Origin: Achromobacter seleniivolatilans
Lineage (GTDB): Bacteria; Pseudomonadota; Gammaproteobacteria; Burkholderiales; Burkholderiaceae_B
DNA length: 64,000 nucleotides
Reading direction: 5' to 3'
Assembly: GCF_030864005.1 (NCBI RefSeq)
Contig: NZ_CP132976.1
Location: 434,001-498,000, forward strand
Below the pieces are notes generated by a model. That model was given only the letters and a program-made list of their open reading frames with translations. It searched no databases and was not told the origin of the DNA. Shown here one piece after another: positions 26,503 through 36,187 of this stretch. The translations under genes were made by a program, and so were the position numbers. Each line of letters starts with the position of its first letter. Within the stretch, counting starts at the first letter, position 1.

Positions 26503-27335
26503 GTTTTGTCTCCTTGGAATTGGAACAGCCGCAACGGCGTGTCGGCAAGCAGAATGCGCCGTTGCGCGGGGTCGTCGATCCAGTCGTCCAGCCACTGCGT
26601 TGCCGCGGGGTAGGACGCCAGGTGGCGGTGCTCGGTATGGGGCCAGTCGCTGCCCCACATCAATCGGTCGGCCGAGTAGGCATCCAGCAATTGCAGCGCG
26701 GCCAGACGGCCCGAGGCGCTGCAGGCTGGCGGCTGCCAATTGCGGTATGGCGCGGACAGCTTGACCCAGACGCGGCCGCTGTCTGTTTGGCGCAGCAGGT
26801 ACTGGAATCCCGGATCGGACACGCCAAGCGCGGGATCGGGGCGGCCAAAGTGATCCACCACTATCCGGCAACCGGAGGCCAGCAAGGCCGGCAAGATCTC
26901 AGGCAGACGAGCGGCCTGCAAATGAACTTCGACGTGCCAGCCCAGCGCATTCACACGGGCCAGCAGAGCTTGCCAAACGGGCGTTTGCAACGCGGGCACG
27001 GGCAGACCCATCAGGTTTAACCGGATACCCACCACGCCGGCGTCCGCCAGCGCTTGCAGTTCCGCATCCGTGATCTCGGGCGCGACGACAGCAACGCCGC
27101 GCAGCCTGTGGGGCGAGGCGCGCAAGGCGTCAACCATAAAGCTGTTGTCAGTGCCCAGGAAACTGGGCTGCACCAGCACGCCGTGGCTCAAGCCGTGGGT
27201 GTCCAGCAGGCTCAGGTAGTCGGCCAGCGTGGCATCGTAATCAGGCGTGTGGCGGCGGGTATTGGCAAGCGTCAGGCCTTGCCGGAATACGTGCGCATGG
27301 GTATCGACGGCAGCGCCGGTCGCGAGCGGGGGCAA
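26499..27335 (-). CDS. Amidohydrolase 2-family metal-dependent hydrolase
   Basis: This encodes 278 residues and is cytosolic. The TIM-barrel amidohydrolase motifs are DTHAHVFRQG near the N-terminus (H-x-H metal site), IVVDHFGRPD near residue 157 and MWGSDWPHTEHR near residue 227 (catalytic Asp). This subgroup includes lactonases and decarboxylases such as 2-pyrone-4,6-dicarboxylate lactonase and related dicarboxylic-lactone hydrolases. The substrate is unknown. It is the first gene of a two-gene operon with a Bug binding protein, divergent from a LysR regulator, a standard catabolic arrangement. Confidence 0.85.
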   Translation of the reverse strand: MPPLATGAAVDTHAHVFRQGLTLANTRRHTPDYDATLADYLSLLDTHGLSHGVLVQPSFLGTDNSFMVDALRASPHRLRGVAVVAPEITDAELQALADAGVVGIRLNLMGLPVPALQTPVWQALLARVNALGWHVEVHLQAARLPEILPALLASGCRIVVDHFGRPDPALGVSDPGFQYLLRQTDSGRVWVKLSAPYRNWQPPACSASGRLAALQLLDAYSADRLMWGSDWPHTEHRHLASYPAATQWLDDWIDDPAQRRILLADTPLRLFQFQGDKT

Positions 27336-27376
27336 AGCGGTCTCCTGATCTGTGCGCGGGCGGAACCTGCGCTTTT

Positions 27377-27425
27377 TAGTTTTCTATAAGGCGGGATTCT
27401 AGGCAGACGAGGTATAGTTTTCTAT
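27377..27425. promoter_or_regulatory. Direct repeat TAGTTTTCTAT, probable LysR operator
   Basis: The 11-mer TAGTTTTCTAT occurs exactly twice, at 27377-27387 and 27415-27425, 38 bases apart, in the short divergent region between the amidohydrolase and LysR genes. The second copy extends to ATAG-N4-CTAT, which is palindromic. Two spaced sites suit a LysR tetramer with recognition and activation sites. An AT-rich stretch AAACCGCTTTATATATATT follows before the regulator start. Confidence 0.6.
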
Positions 27426-27458
27426 TGATAAAAACCGCTTTATATATATTGGAACGAT

Positions 27459-28346
27459 ATGGAAACCAGGCACCTGCGTTATTTCCTGGCGGTGGTGGAC
27501 CATGGCAGCGTCAGCCGCGCGTCTGAATGGCTGGGCATTGCGCAGCCCGCACTGAGTCAGGCATTGGGCCGCATGGAAAAGGATTTGGGGGTGCGTTTGT
27601 TCGACCGGTCACGGTTGGGCACGACCCCCACGCCAGCTGCGGCCGCCATCCTGGAAGACGTGCGCGCCAGTGTCGCGCGCATTGACGCGGCGGCGCGCCG
27701 GGCGCGTGAGATCGGCCGTGGCAGTGCGGGGCAACTGACGGTGGGCCTGGTGTCGTCGGCTTTGTTCGATACCTTGCCGCGCGCATTGCGAGAGATGCGC
27801 AAGCAGGCTCCGGGTGTGCGTGTGATCTTGCGAGAGATGAGCAACGCAGAGCAGGCCGAGGCATTGCAGACCGGCGAGATCGACATCGGCTTGATGCACA
27901 CCCCCGTTGCGGTCGGTGGCCGTATGCGTGAACGGCAACTGTTGCGAGACCGCTTGGTGGCCGCCGTGCCGGACGAGTTTGATGTGGCCGCAGATGGTCA
28001 GGTGTCGATGGCGCAAATCGCGCAGGCTGGCTTGGTGATGTATCCGCAGGCGCAATTGCCGGCGTTTTACGCCGGCATTCTGGACGCGATGCGTAAAGGG
28101 GGACACGATGTGCAAGTAGCGCAAGAGGCCAACCGGACGCTGACGGTGCTGTCCTGCGTGGCGGGCGGTTGCGGCGTGGCCCTGTTGCCCAGCTGGATAC
28201 GCACCATGAATTTTGGGGGCGTGCGCTTTTGCGAAGTGCGCGATGGCCAGACCCTGCCCAGCTTTGATCTGAGCGCTATTTGGCCCGCCCGGTCCGTGCC
28301 GACACTTGCTGATGTTTTTGCCAATCTGGACCTGAGCGCGCACTGA
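27459..28346 (+). CDS. LysR-family transcriptional regulator
   Basis: This encodes 295 residues. The N-terminal winged helix-turn-helix reads METRHLRYFLAVVDHGSVSR, then ASEWLGIAQPALSQALGRME, with the family core. A periplasmic-binding-like effector domain runs from residue 90 to the end. It is transcribed divergently from the amidohydrolase/Bug operon, so it probably controls that operon and itself in response to a metabolite of the pathway. The direct repeat in the shared promoter region is the likely site. Confidence 0.93.
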   Translation: METRHLRYFLAVVDHGSVSRASEWLGIAQPALSQALGRMEKDLGVRLFDRSRLGTTPTPAAAAILEDVRASVARIDAAARRAREIGRGSAGQLTVGLVSSALFDTLPRALREMRKQAPGVRVILREMSNAEQAEALQTGEIDIGLMHTPVAVGGRMRERQLLRDRLVAAVPDEFDVAADGQVSMAQIAQAGLVMYPQAQLPAFYAGILDAMRKGGHDVQVAQEANRTLTVLSCVAGGCGVALLPSWIRTMNFGGVRFCEVRDGQTLPSFDLSAIWPARSVPTLADVFANLDLSAH

Positions 28347-28477
28347 TTTCGCCCGAAGCTTTCATCGAGCATTCGGTGCCCGGTCAGAACACTTAAGCCT
28401 GGCTTAAAACGGCTTTTTCGCTGGAACTCACCAGGGCAGCCCCGTCTAACCAGAAACGGTTAATAAGGGGCTGACCC

Positions 28478-30310
28478 ATGGATTTGAACTGGCAGCAGCA
28501 ACTTGTGGAAAGTGCGGTCTGGCTCGCACAAGCATTCGGCATTACGGCCGTCGCACTGGCCCTGATTACGATGGTCTTGGCGCGCACGACCGATTGGGGA
28601 CGTAAGTTCTGGCGGCTCGCCTGGCCGTATCTGACGCCTACGCGCAGTTGGCGTCCCTTGCTGACCTTGGCCGGGCTGCTGTTTCTGGCCATGGCCGCTG
28701 TGCGCATGACGGTGCTGTTCTCGTTTTGGTACAACGGTTTCTACAGCGCGCTCCAGGCCTTGGACCAAACGGCATTCTGGCATTTCCTGGTGATTTTCTC
28801 GGTGCTGGCCTGTGTGCATGTGGTGCGCACGCTGGCCGACAGTTACGCCGGACAAGCCTTCGACATCCATTGGCGCGTCTGGCTCAATGACCGCCTGACG
28901 CGGGACTGGCTGGGCGCCAGCGCCTATTACCGCGGCCACTTCGTGAATGAACCCGTCGACAACCCCGATCAACGCATCGAGCAGGACATCGCGCTGTTCG
29001 TGAGCGGTTCGCGCACCCTGGCCATCGGTGCATTGAGTTCCGTTGTGTCGTTGGTGGCATTCACCGGTATTTTGTGGGGCTTGTCGGGCCCGCTGTCCGT
29101 GGCCGGTGTGGAGATTCCGCGTGCGATGGTGTTCGTGGTGTTCCTGTATGTGATCGTGGCAACGTGGTTTGCATTCAAAATCGGGCGGCCGCTGATCAAG
29201 CTGAGTTTCCTGTCAGAACGCCTGACGGCAAACTTCCGCTATGCGCTGGTACGCTTGCGCGAAAACGCCGAAAACGTGGCCTTCTATCAAGGCGAAGAGG
29301 TAGAGCGCAGGACCTTATGGACGCGTTTTACGGCCTATATTGCAAACCTGTGGGCGCGTGTATACCGGGGCTTGAAGTTCGACGGCTTCAACTTGTCCGT
29401 CAGCCAGGTGGCGGTCGTGTTCCCTTTCATCTTGCAGGCGCCGCGTTTCTTTAGCGGCGCGATCAAGCTAGGTGATGTGATGCAGACGTCGCAAGCATTC
29501 GGCCAGGTACAGGATGCGTTGTCGTTCTTTCGGACGTCCTACGATTCCTTCGCGCAATACCGCGCCACGCTGGACCGGTTGAATGGCTTTCTGGACGCAA
29601 ATGAAGCCGCGCGCGGTTTGCCGGCAGTGCAAACGCAACCCGTGTCCGATGCTTTGGAAATCCAGGACGTGAACGTCTCGCGGCCGGACGGCAGCACGTT
29701 GCTGCGTCACTTGAACCTGCGCATGCAGCCCGGTCAGGCGTTGTTGATCAAAGGCCCGTCCGGCAGTGGAAAGACGACCTTGCTACGTGCGCTGGCGGGG
29801 CTGTGGCCCTATGCGCAAGGCACCGTGCGGCGGCCGCAAGGCGCGTCAGCCTTGTTTCTGTCGCAGCGGCCCTATCTGCCCTTGGGCGACTTGCGCAGCG
29901 CGGTCGCGTATCCGGGGCATGCACAACCGGAAGACGATGCGCGGCTGGCCGAGGCCTTGCGCGCCGTCAATCTGGGTCACTTGATCGGCCGGCTGGATGA
30001 GGTAGAGGACTGGTCGCGCATCTTGTCCATCGGTGAGCAGCAGCGCGTGGCGTTTGCACGCGTGTTGTTCAACCGGCCCGCTATTGTGTTCCTGGACGAA
30101 GCGACGTCTGCCACCGACGAAGGCTTGGAGTACGCGCTTTACAGCTTGCTGCGCAGCGAGTTGTCTGACTGCATGCTGGTCAGCGTGGGGCATCGCAGCA
30201 CGCTGGATGCGTTCCACACGCACCGGCTGGATTTAAATGGGGCTGGGGGTTGGTCGGCGGGGCCGATGGCTGCGCCGGGTAATGCCGCCGCGTTGAAGGC
30301 TGCGGCCTGA
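28478..30310 (+). CDS. ABC transporter, fused permease/ATPase (YddA/SbmA-type)
   Basis: This encodes 610 residues. Residues about 1-330 hold a six-helix membrane domain of the SbmA/BacA/YddA kind, with FWYNGFYSALQALD near residue 85 and NPDQRIEQDI near residue 165, typical of that family. The C-terminal ABC domain has Walker A GPSGSGKTTLLRAL (about 427), signature LSIGEQQRVAFAR and Walker B IVFLDEATSATDEG. In contrast to SbmA itself, which lacks an ATPase, this protein has one, as YddA and ABCD-type transporters do. Substrate is unknown; related proteins move peptides, vitamins or fatty acyl compounds. Confidence 0.88.
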   Translation: MDLNWQQQLVESAVWLAQAFGITAVALALITMVLARTTDWGRKFWRLAWPYLTPTRSWRPLLTLAGLLFLAMAAVRMTVLFSFWYNGFYSALQALDQTAFWHFLVIFSVLACVHVVRTLADSYAGQAFDIHWRVWLNDRLTRDWLGASAYYRGHFVNEPVDNPDQRIEQDIALFVSGSRTLAIGALSSVVSLVAFTGILWGLSGPLSVAGVEIPRAMVFVVFLYVIVATWFAFKIGRPLIKLSFLSERLTANFRYALVRLRENAENVAFYQGEEVERRTLWTRFTAYIANLWARVYRGLKFDGFNLSVSQVAVVFPFILQAPRFFSGAIKLGDVMQTSQAFGQVQDALSFFRTSYDSFAQYRATLDRLNGFLDANEAARGLPAVQTQPVSDALEIQDVNVSRPDGSTLLRHLNLRMQPGQALLIKGPSGSGKTTLLRALAGLWPYAQGTVRRPQGASALFLSQRPYLPLGDLRSAVAYPGHAQPEDDARLAEALRAVNLGHLIGRLDEVEDWSRILSIGEQQRVAFARVLFNRPAIVFLDEATSATDEGLEYALYSLLRSELSDCMLVSVGHRSTLDAFHTHRLDLNGAGGWSAGPMAAPGNAAALKAAA

Positions 30311-30347
30311 CAAGGCCGTCTTGCCATTCGTGTAGAGCGGGTATGCC

Positions 30348-30372
30348 GCGGTCTGGGAGTACCCCAGACCGC
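30348..30372. terminator. Hairpin between convergent genes
   Basis: GCGGTCTGGG and CCCAGACCGC pair perfectly over a 5-base loop in the 89-base gap between the converging ABC exporter and aspartate dehydrogenase genes. No clear T-run flanks it, so a bidirectional terminator is probable but not certain. Confidence 0.6.
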
Positions 30373-30399
30373 ATCCTTCAAACAGCCGTAATACGGCTC

Positions 30400-31203
30400 T
30401 CAGGTGCCTACGCGCAGCGGCCCGTTCAACTTGCGCAACGCGGCAATGACGCTTTGCGCGGTGATGCGGCCCGTCTTGGGATTGGCCGAAGGAATGTTCT
30501 GGATTTCCATGGAAAAGGTTGCGGAATCAGACACGACCTCGACGCGGTGGATGTTGCGTTCCAGCGAGGGGTCCGCCCAGATTTCCAGCGTGGTGCGATC
30601 GGGGCCAATACCCGCCAAAGACACGCTGACCGCAACGTTCAGATTGGCTGGAAAACCGATGGCTGCTTCGCGCGGTGAGCCGCGAAAGATCAGGCGCGGT
30701 TCGGTGATGTCAGCGATATCGATGTTGTTGTCAGTCAGGTAGGGCGCGCCCAGCAGGCCGCGCACGGGCTTGCGCGTGATCATCGTGACGGAATGAATGA
30801 CGCCTTCGGCTGCGGCGGTGATGGCGTCCAGACCCAGGATGGCGCCCGACGGCACCAGAATCTGGCCTTGATGCTGGCGCGCCAGTTCGATCAGGTCATC
30901 GTGGCGCAGCAGGGCGCCGGAACTCAGCACCACCATTTTCTTGCCGGCGCGCAGCACGGGTTCGGCAATGTTGCGGAACACGGCAGCGGGCGCGCATTCC
31001 ACGACGACATCGCAATGCTCGTGCAGGGCGTCGATGGTGGTGAAGGTGGGCGCCTGTTGCGTCCATGCGAACGCTGGCGGGGCGTTGGGATCGCGCACCG
31101 CGACGGCGGACAAGGTCAGGCCGGGCAAGCCGGCATCCAGGGATTGCGCCACGGCCTGGCCGATGGCGCCGAAGCCGGCAATGCCGACGCGGTAGCTGTT
31201 CAT
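30400..31203 (-). CDS. nadX: Aspartate dehydrogenase (NadX-type)
   Basis: This encodes 267 residues from the ATG at 31203. The NAD(P) Rossmann motif is GIAGFGAIGQAV (residues about 7-18). VVECAPAAVFRNIAEPVL and the segment LVPSGAILGLDAITAA are the substrate-domain signatures of L-aspartate dehydrogenase. MITRKPVRGLLGAP and later FPANLNVAVSVSLAGIG are also typical. The enzyme turns L-aspartate into iminoaspartate, which feeds quinolinate and NAD synthesis, or deaminates aspartate. No nadA or nadC gene is adjacent. The BMP-like and Bug genes upstream are co-oriented. Confidence 0.88.
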   Translation of the reverse strand: MNSYRVGIAGFGAIGQAVAQSLDAGLPGLTLSAVAVRDPNAPPAFAWTQQAPTFTTIDALHEHCDVVVECAPAAVFRNIAEPVLRAGKKMVVLSSGALLRHDDLIELARQHQGQILVPSGAILGLDAITAAAEGVIHSVTMITRKPVRGLLGAPYLTDNNIDIADITEPRLIFRGSPREAAIGFPANLNVAVSVSLAGIGPDRTTLEIWADPSLERNIHRVEVVSDSATFSMEIQNIPSANPKTGRITAQSVIAALRKLNGPLRVGT

Positions 31204-31368
31204 AGGAATCCAGAGGTAGGGTGCCGCGGCAGGCCGCGAGCAGTTCGGCAACGCGGCGCCGCAAGCATGGCGGCGCAAGGTTGACGGCCACTGTAGCGAG
31301 CGTGTTTGCGGGCGTCAATGCGGAATGGCCGCAGGGTTGCGGCCATAGCCCAGACGGCGGGATGGTTC

Positions 31369-32286
31369 CTAAGCGTTCAGCGCGAACTCCATGCCCGTGT
31401 AGTCGGGTGCAATTTGCACGGCGCCCGATGCCAGGCGGCCGGACCATTCGTCCAGTGTCTGGCGTTCTTCCGCGCTGACTTTCGCGCCCAGCACCAGGCG
31501 CAGGCTTGCCGCCTGTTCCAATCCAAAGCGGGTGATCTTGCCAACCGTCAACGCTCCGGCGGCGTGGTCGGCGGCGGCGCGTTCAACGCACAAGCCTGAA
31601 TCGGCCAGCGCCGACGCCAGGTAGACCTGCGGGTCGCGGGCCACCCAATCAAGCACATTGCCAATCTGCCATACCCCCGTCTCCCGGCAGGTGCGCGTTA
31701 CGCCGTCGCGGCCGCCGTCCATCATGGCGAACACCACGCGCGCGTCTCGCACGGCCAGCGCCCGCGTCCACTTCGCGCCCAAGTCCGGGTCGTGCTGATT
31801 ACCGCAAAAAGCAGTAAGAGGATCTTGTCCGGTCACGCGCCGCACCCCATCCGCGTAAGCGGCGCGGCCCTTTAACCCTGGGCGTACGCGTTCACCGGAC
31901 AAGTGGGCGGCGCGGCCGTTGCCAGCCCGAACGCCGGCCAGAATACCGGCCAGAAAAGCAGAGTGCTCTTGCAAGATTTCGTAGGACGCGACATTGGAGG
32001 CCGTGTGATGGCCCTGGGTGATGGCGAACTGGGTGCGGGGAAAGCGCGGCGCGACTTCGGCAACTGGCACATCCCCTTGGCCGCCATGCACGATGACCAG
32101 GTCCGGCTGGTTCGCGCACAACTGTGTCAGGCGAACGGCGCGCGCCGCTGCGTCGTTTTCGGCAATCCACTCCACTTGCAGCGTGTGGCCCGCTTGCGCG
32201 GCGCGTTGCGCACCTTCTACGGCGGCTTCGTTAAAGCCGCCTTTGCCCGCATGGCCGAACAAGACAAGGATGCGGCGGGCGCTCAC
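31369..32286 (-). CDS. BMP-family binding-protein-like protein without a signal peptide
   Basis: This encodes 305 residues. The fold is the basic membrane protein/PnrA-like family: HAGKGGFNEAAVEGAQRA at residues 12-29, LVIVHGGQGDVPVAEVAPRF, and GILAGVRAGNGRAAHLSGE. These proteins normally bind purine nucleosides or sugars outside the membrane. Here the chain starts MSARRILVLFGHAG directly in the first strand, with no signal peptide or lipobox. It overlaps the upstream Bug gene by 4 bases, so the two are translationally coupled. It may be cytosolic or use a start not recognised here. The upstream frame up to 32283 is occupied by the Bug gene, so a longer N-terminus is unlikely. Confidence 0.78.
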   Translation of the reverse strand: MSARRILVLFGHAGKGGFNEAAVEGAQRAAQAGHTLQVEWIAENDAAARAVRLTQLCANQPDLVIVHGGQGDVPVAEVAPRFPRTQFAITQGHHTASNVASYEILQEHSAFLAGILAGVRAGNGRAAHLSGERVRPGLKGRAAYADGVRRVTGQDPLTAFCGNQHDPDLGAKWTRALAVRDARVVFAMMDGGRDGVTRTCRETGVWQIGNVLDWVARDPQVYLASALADSGLCVERAAADHAAGALTVGKITRFGLEQAASLRLVLGAKVSAEERQTLDEWSGRLASGAVQIAPDYTGMEFALNA

Positions 32287-33260
32287 AGGCTGGCTCCGGT
32301 CGCGCGCACGACCGGGCCCCAGGCGTCAGCCTGCGAGCGCACAAAGTCGGTGAATTCGTCCGGTGATTTCTGCGCCAGCACAAAACCCTGGCCCTCAAGC
32401 TTGGCGCGGATGTCGGCCGTGCTCAACACTTGCGCAACCTCGACGTTCAAACGCTGCGTAACGGTATCCGGCAATCCTGCCGGACCAGACAGACCAATGA
32501 AATTCTCTGCCACCAGCCCCGGGTAACCCAGTTCGCCCACAGCGGGAATGCCGGGCGCTTGGGGCACCCGTTGTTGCGTTGTGACGGCCAGCAGGCGCAA
32601 TTGGCCCGATTGCAGGAAGGGCAGATTCTGCGGCAAGGCATCGACCGCAAAGCGGATCTGCCCGCCCAGCAAGTCGTTGCGCATGGCGCCAGAACCTTTG
32701 TACGGGATGTGTTGCAACGGCGCGCCCGTCTGCCGTGAATACAGTTCTCCCACGATCTGCCCCACAGATGCGAGGCCACCGCTGCCGTACTGTACCGGCG
32801 CATCTTGCGCCTTGATCCAGGCGGTCAGTTGAGCAAAGTCCGACACGGGTACCGACGGGTGGACAACAAACACCGTGGGCACGGCGCCGATGTACGCAAC
32901 GTGCTTGAAACTCTTGATGGCGTCGTAGCCGCCATGAGGCATCAGCGCGGGAGAGATCGACAACGGGGCTGAATTCGACATCAGCAAGGTGTAGCCGTCC
33001 GCTGGCGCCTGGGCCACCAGACTGGCGCCGATGGTGGACCCCGCGCCCGGCTTGTTTTCGATGACGATGGCCTGCCCTAGCCGTTCGGCAAGCGCGGGCG
33101 CGATGATGCGCGCGGCAATATCACTGGCGCCACCGGGCGGGAAGGTGACGACCAGCCGGATAGGGCGGTCCGGCCAGACCGATGCGCGTCCGATGCGGGG
33201 CCGTGCCAATGGCAGCGCCAAAGCGCTGGCAAGCATGAATTTGCGTCGGGAGATAGGCAT
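32283..33260 (-). CDS. Tripartite tricarboxylate transporter (Bug) binding protein
   Basis: This encodes 325 residues from the ATG at 33260. The leader MPISRRKFMLASALALPLAR has a twin-arginine-like RRKF motif, so Tat export is possible. Bug motifs are LVVTFPPGGASDIAARII (about 36-53), VIENKPGAGSTIGASLV, and LLMSNSAPLSISPALM. It is the second Bug protein in the window. The ligand is unknown. It sits in a run with the BMP-like gene and the aspartate dehydrogenase gene, which suggests an amino-acid or carboxylate ligand, but this is inference. Confidence 0.9.
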   Translation of the reverse strand: MPISRRKFMLASALALPLARPRIGRASVWPDRPIRLVVTFPPGGASDIAARIIAPALAERLGQAIVIENKPGAGSTIGASLVAQAPADGYTLLMSNSAPLSISPALMPHGGYDAIKSFKHVAYIGAVPTVFVVHPSVPVSDFAQLTAWIKAQDAPVQYGSGGLASVGQIVGELYSRQTGAPLQHIPYKGSGAMRNDLLGGQIRFAVDALPQNLPFLQSGQLRLLAVTTQQRVPQAPGIPAVGELGYPGLVAENFIGLSGPAGLPDTVTQRLNVEVAQVLSTADIRAKLEGQGFVLAQKSPDEFTDFVRSQADAWGPVVRATGASL

Positions 33261-33398
33261 GGCGTGTTTTTCTACAAGGCAGCCGCGTACACGGCAAAGG
33301 GGCGTAATGTAGAAAACCATGCAACGGCTGACAAAGATTTTGTAGCCGTTTGCTTATACCCGCCGCGAGCGCCGCGGCGGGTTCGGGTCAGGCGATGA

Positions 33399-34787
33399 TC
33401 AGCTGCCCTTCTGCGCCTTGGTCATGTAGTCGATGGTCAGGTTCGACAAGGCGCGCACGCCGTTGATCAGGCCAGACTCATCCACATAGAAGCGCGGCGA
33501 ATGGTTGGGGGCGGCCTTGTCCACATCGGTGCCCTTGGGCGTCACGCCCAGGTAAAAGAACATGCCCGGCACTTTCTCCTGATAGAAAGAGAAATCCTCG
33601 GAGGCCGTCGACTTGGGTTGCAGACCGTAGTTGCCATCGCCCGCCACGCGGCGCAGGGTGGAACCCATTTGTTCGGTCAGCGCCGGGTTGTTGACGGTGG
33701 CGTTGTAGAGTTCGACCACGCGCACATCCGCCTTGGCACCCGCGCTTTGCGCGATCATTTCGGCGGTGCGAGTGATGCGCTGATGGATGTCCTTTTTCAT
33801 GCCTTCGTCATACGTGCGGATGGTGCCCGTCATGGCAACACTGTCGGGCACGATGTTCATGCGGTTGCCGCCATGGATGGCGCCCACGGTGATCACGGCG
33901 GGCTCCAGCATGCTGTTGATCTGGCGGCTGGGAATGGTCTGCAAGCCCAGGATGATCTGCGAACTGACGACGATAGGATCAATGCCGGACCACGGACGCG
34001 CGCCGTGTGTTTGCTTGCCGGTCACGTCGATCCAGAACTGGTCGGCGGCGGCCATCGCCGGGCCGCTGCGCCACGACAACCAGCCTGCCGGATAGGCGCT
34101 GGATACGTGCAAGCCAAAGATGGCGTCCACCTTGGGATTTTCCAGCACCCCTTCCTGCACCATCATCTTGGCGCCCCAGATCTTCTTGCCGTCGGGTTCG
34201 AAGTCGGCCGGGCTTTCCTCGGCGGGCTGGAAGATGAATTTCACGCTGCCGGGCAATTGATCCTTCATGCCGGCAAGCACTTCGGCCGTGGCCATCAAGA
34301 TGGCGGTGTGCGTGTCGTGGCCGCAGGCGTGCATCACGTCCACTTCCTTGCCCAGATACGTGCCGCGCGCCTTGGAGGCGAACGGCACGTCTACCTGTTC
34401 CTTGACGGGCAGGGCGTCCATGTCGGCCCGCAGCGCTACGACCGGACCCGGCTTGCCGCCTTTGAGCACGGCGACCACGCCCGTGCCGGCGACGCCCGTT
34501 TTGACTTCCATGCCCAGCGCGCGCAGGTGGTCTGCCACCAGCTTGGACGTGCGCGTTTCCTGGTTGCCGAGTTCGGGATGTTGATGGATGTCGCGTCGCC
34601 AGGCGATGAGCTTGTCTTCAATGGCCCGGGCGCGCTGGTCGATCTGTTCAGACAGGGCCGGGTTGGGCGCGGGGGCCAGCGGACCTTGTGTGCCCGGTGC
34701 GCCTTGCGCGGCGGCGGGACCCGCCATCAGCAGGTGAGCGGCCAGCGCCAGCGGGGCCAGGCGGAATAGGGTGTTACGGCGTTGCAT
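33399..34787 (-). CDS. Exported M20-family amidohydrolase (hippurate/aminoacylase-like)
   Basis: This encodes 462 residues with a signal peptide (RNTLFRLAPLALAAHLLMAG-PAAAQG), so it works in the periplasm. M20D motifs are RADMDALPVKEQ (D-x-D near residue 120), HACGHDTHTAILMAT with the metal ligands near 150, and FQPAEESPAD. Residues about 240-350 contain the lid domain with GKQTHGARPW. The family hydrolyses N-acyl amino acids, such as hippurate, N-acetyl or indole-acetyl amides. An exported member suggests that the amino acid or acid product is released outside and then imported, perhaps by the Bug or ABC systems nearby. Confidence 0.9.
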   Translation of the reverse strand: MQRRNTLFRLAPLALAAHLLMAGPAAAQGAPGTQGPLAPAPNPALSEQIDQRARAIEDKLIAWRRDIHQHPELGNQETRTSKLVADHLRALGMEVKTGVAGTGVVAVLKGGKPGPVVALRADMDALPVKEQVDVPFASKARGTYLGKEVDVMHACGHDTHTAILMATAEVLAGMKDQLPGSVKFIFQPAEESPADFEPDGKKIWGAKMMVQEGVLENPKVDAIFGLHVSSAYPAGWLSWRSGPAMAAADQFWIDVTGKQTHGARPWSGIDPIVVSSQIILGLQTIPSRQINSMLEPAVITVGAIHGGNRMNIVPDSVAMTGTIRTYDEGMKKDIHQRITRTAEMIAQSAGAKADVRVVELYNATVNNPALTEQMGSTLRRVAGDGNYGLQPKSTASEDFSFYQEKVPGMFFYLGVTPKGTDVDKAAPNHSPRFYVDESGLINGVRALSNLTIDYMTKAQKGS

Positions 34788-34926
34788 TGTCTTCTCCTCT
34801 TGGTTGTTAACCTGTTATTGGACGAGGATCTTACCGAAGCCGCGCGCCGCCGGCACGTTTGTTACGGATGCTTAATTTAGGCGCGATTTGATTCCGAAGC
34901 GTGGAATTTCTTGCGCTGTGAAAACG

Positions 34927-34959
34927 AAAAAAAAGCCAGACGCTCGAAGGGCGCTGGCT
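34927..34959 (-). terminator. Rho-independent terminator after the adenine deaminase gene
   Basis: On the minus strand AGCCAGCGC and GCG(T)CTGGCT make a stem with one bulged base, followed by a run of 8 T. It lies 65 bases after the deaminase stop at 35025. Confidence 0.85.
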
Positions 34960-35024
34960 TTCACGAATCGCGTGCTGAAGACCGACGGGATCAGCAATAG
35001 ACGCCGCTGGCTTGCAAAGCTCTT

Positions 35025-36056
<1,032 letters not shown>

Positions 36057-36187
36057 TTATTGTCTCCCGCCGGTCGCTTGGCAACGTAGGGGCGGGATTC
36101 GGATATAGTTCGTCGCCGGGCGCGACTGGCGCGCTACGGCGCAAGCCAGCGGTGTTGGCCCCGGTCCGGCAATGGAGAGAAGCAGCC

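Noticed and set aside
26503..26871. Extended N-terminus of the Bug protein
   Set aside because: It overlaps the amidohydrolase gene out of frame, while a signal peptide and a GGAGACAAAAC site fit the start at 26502.
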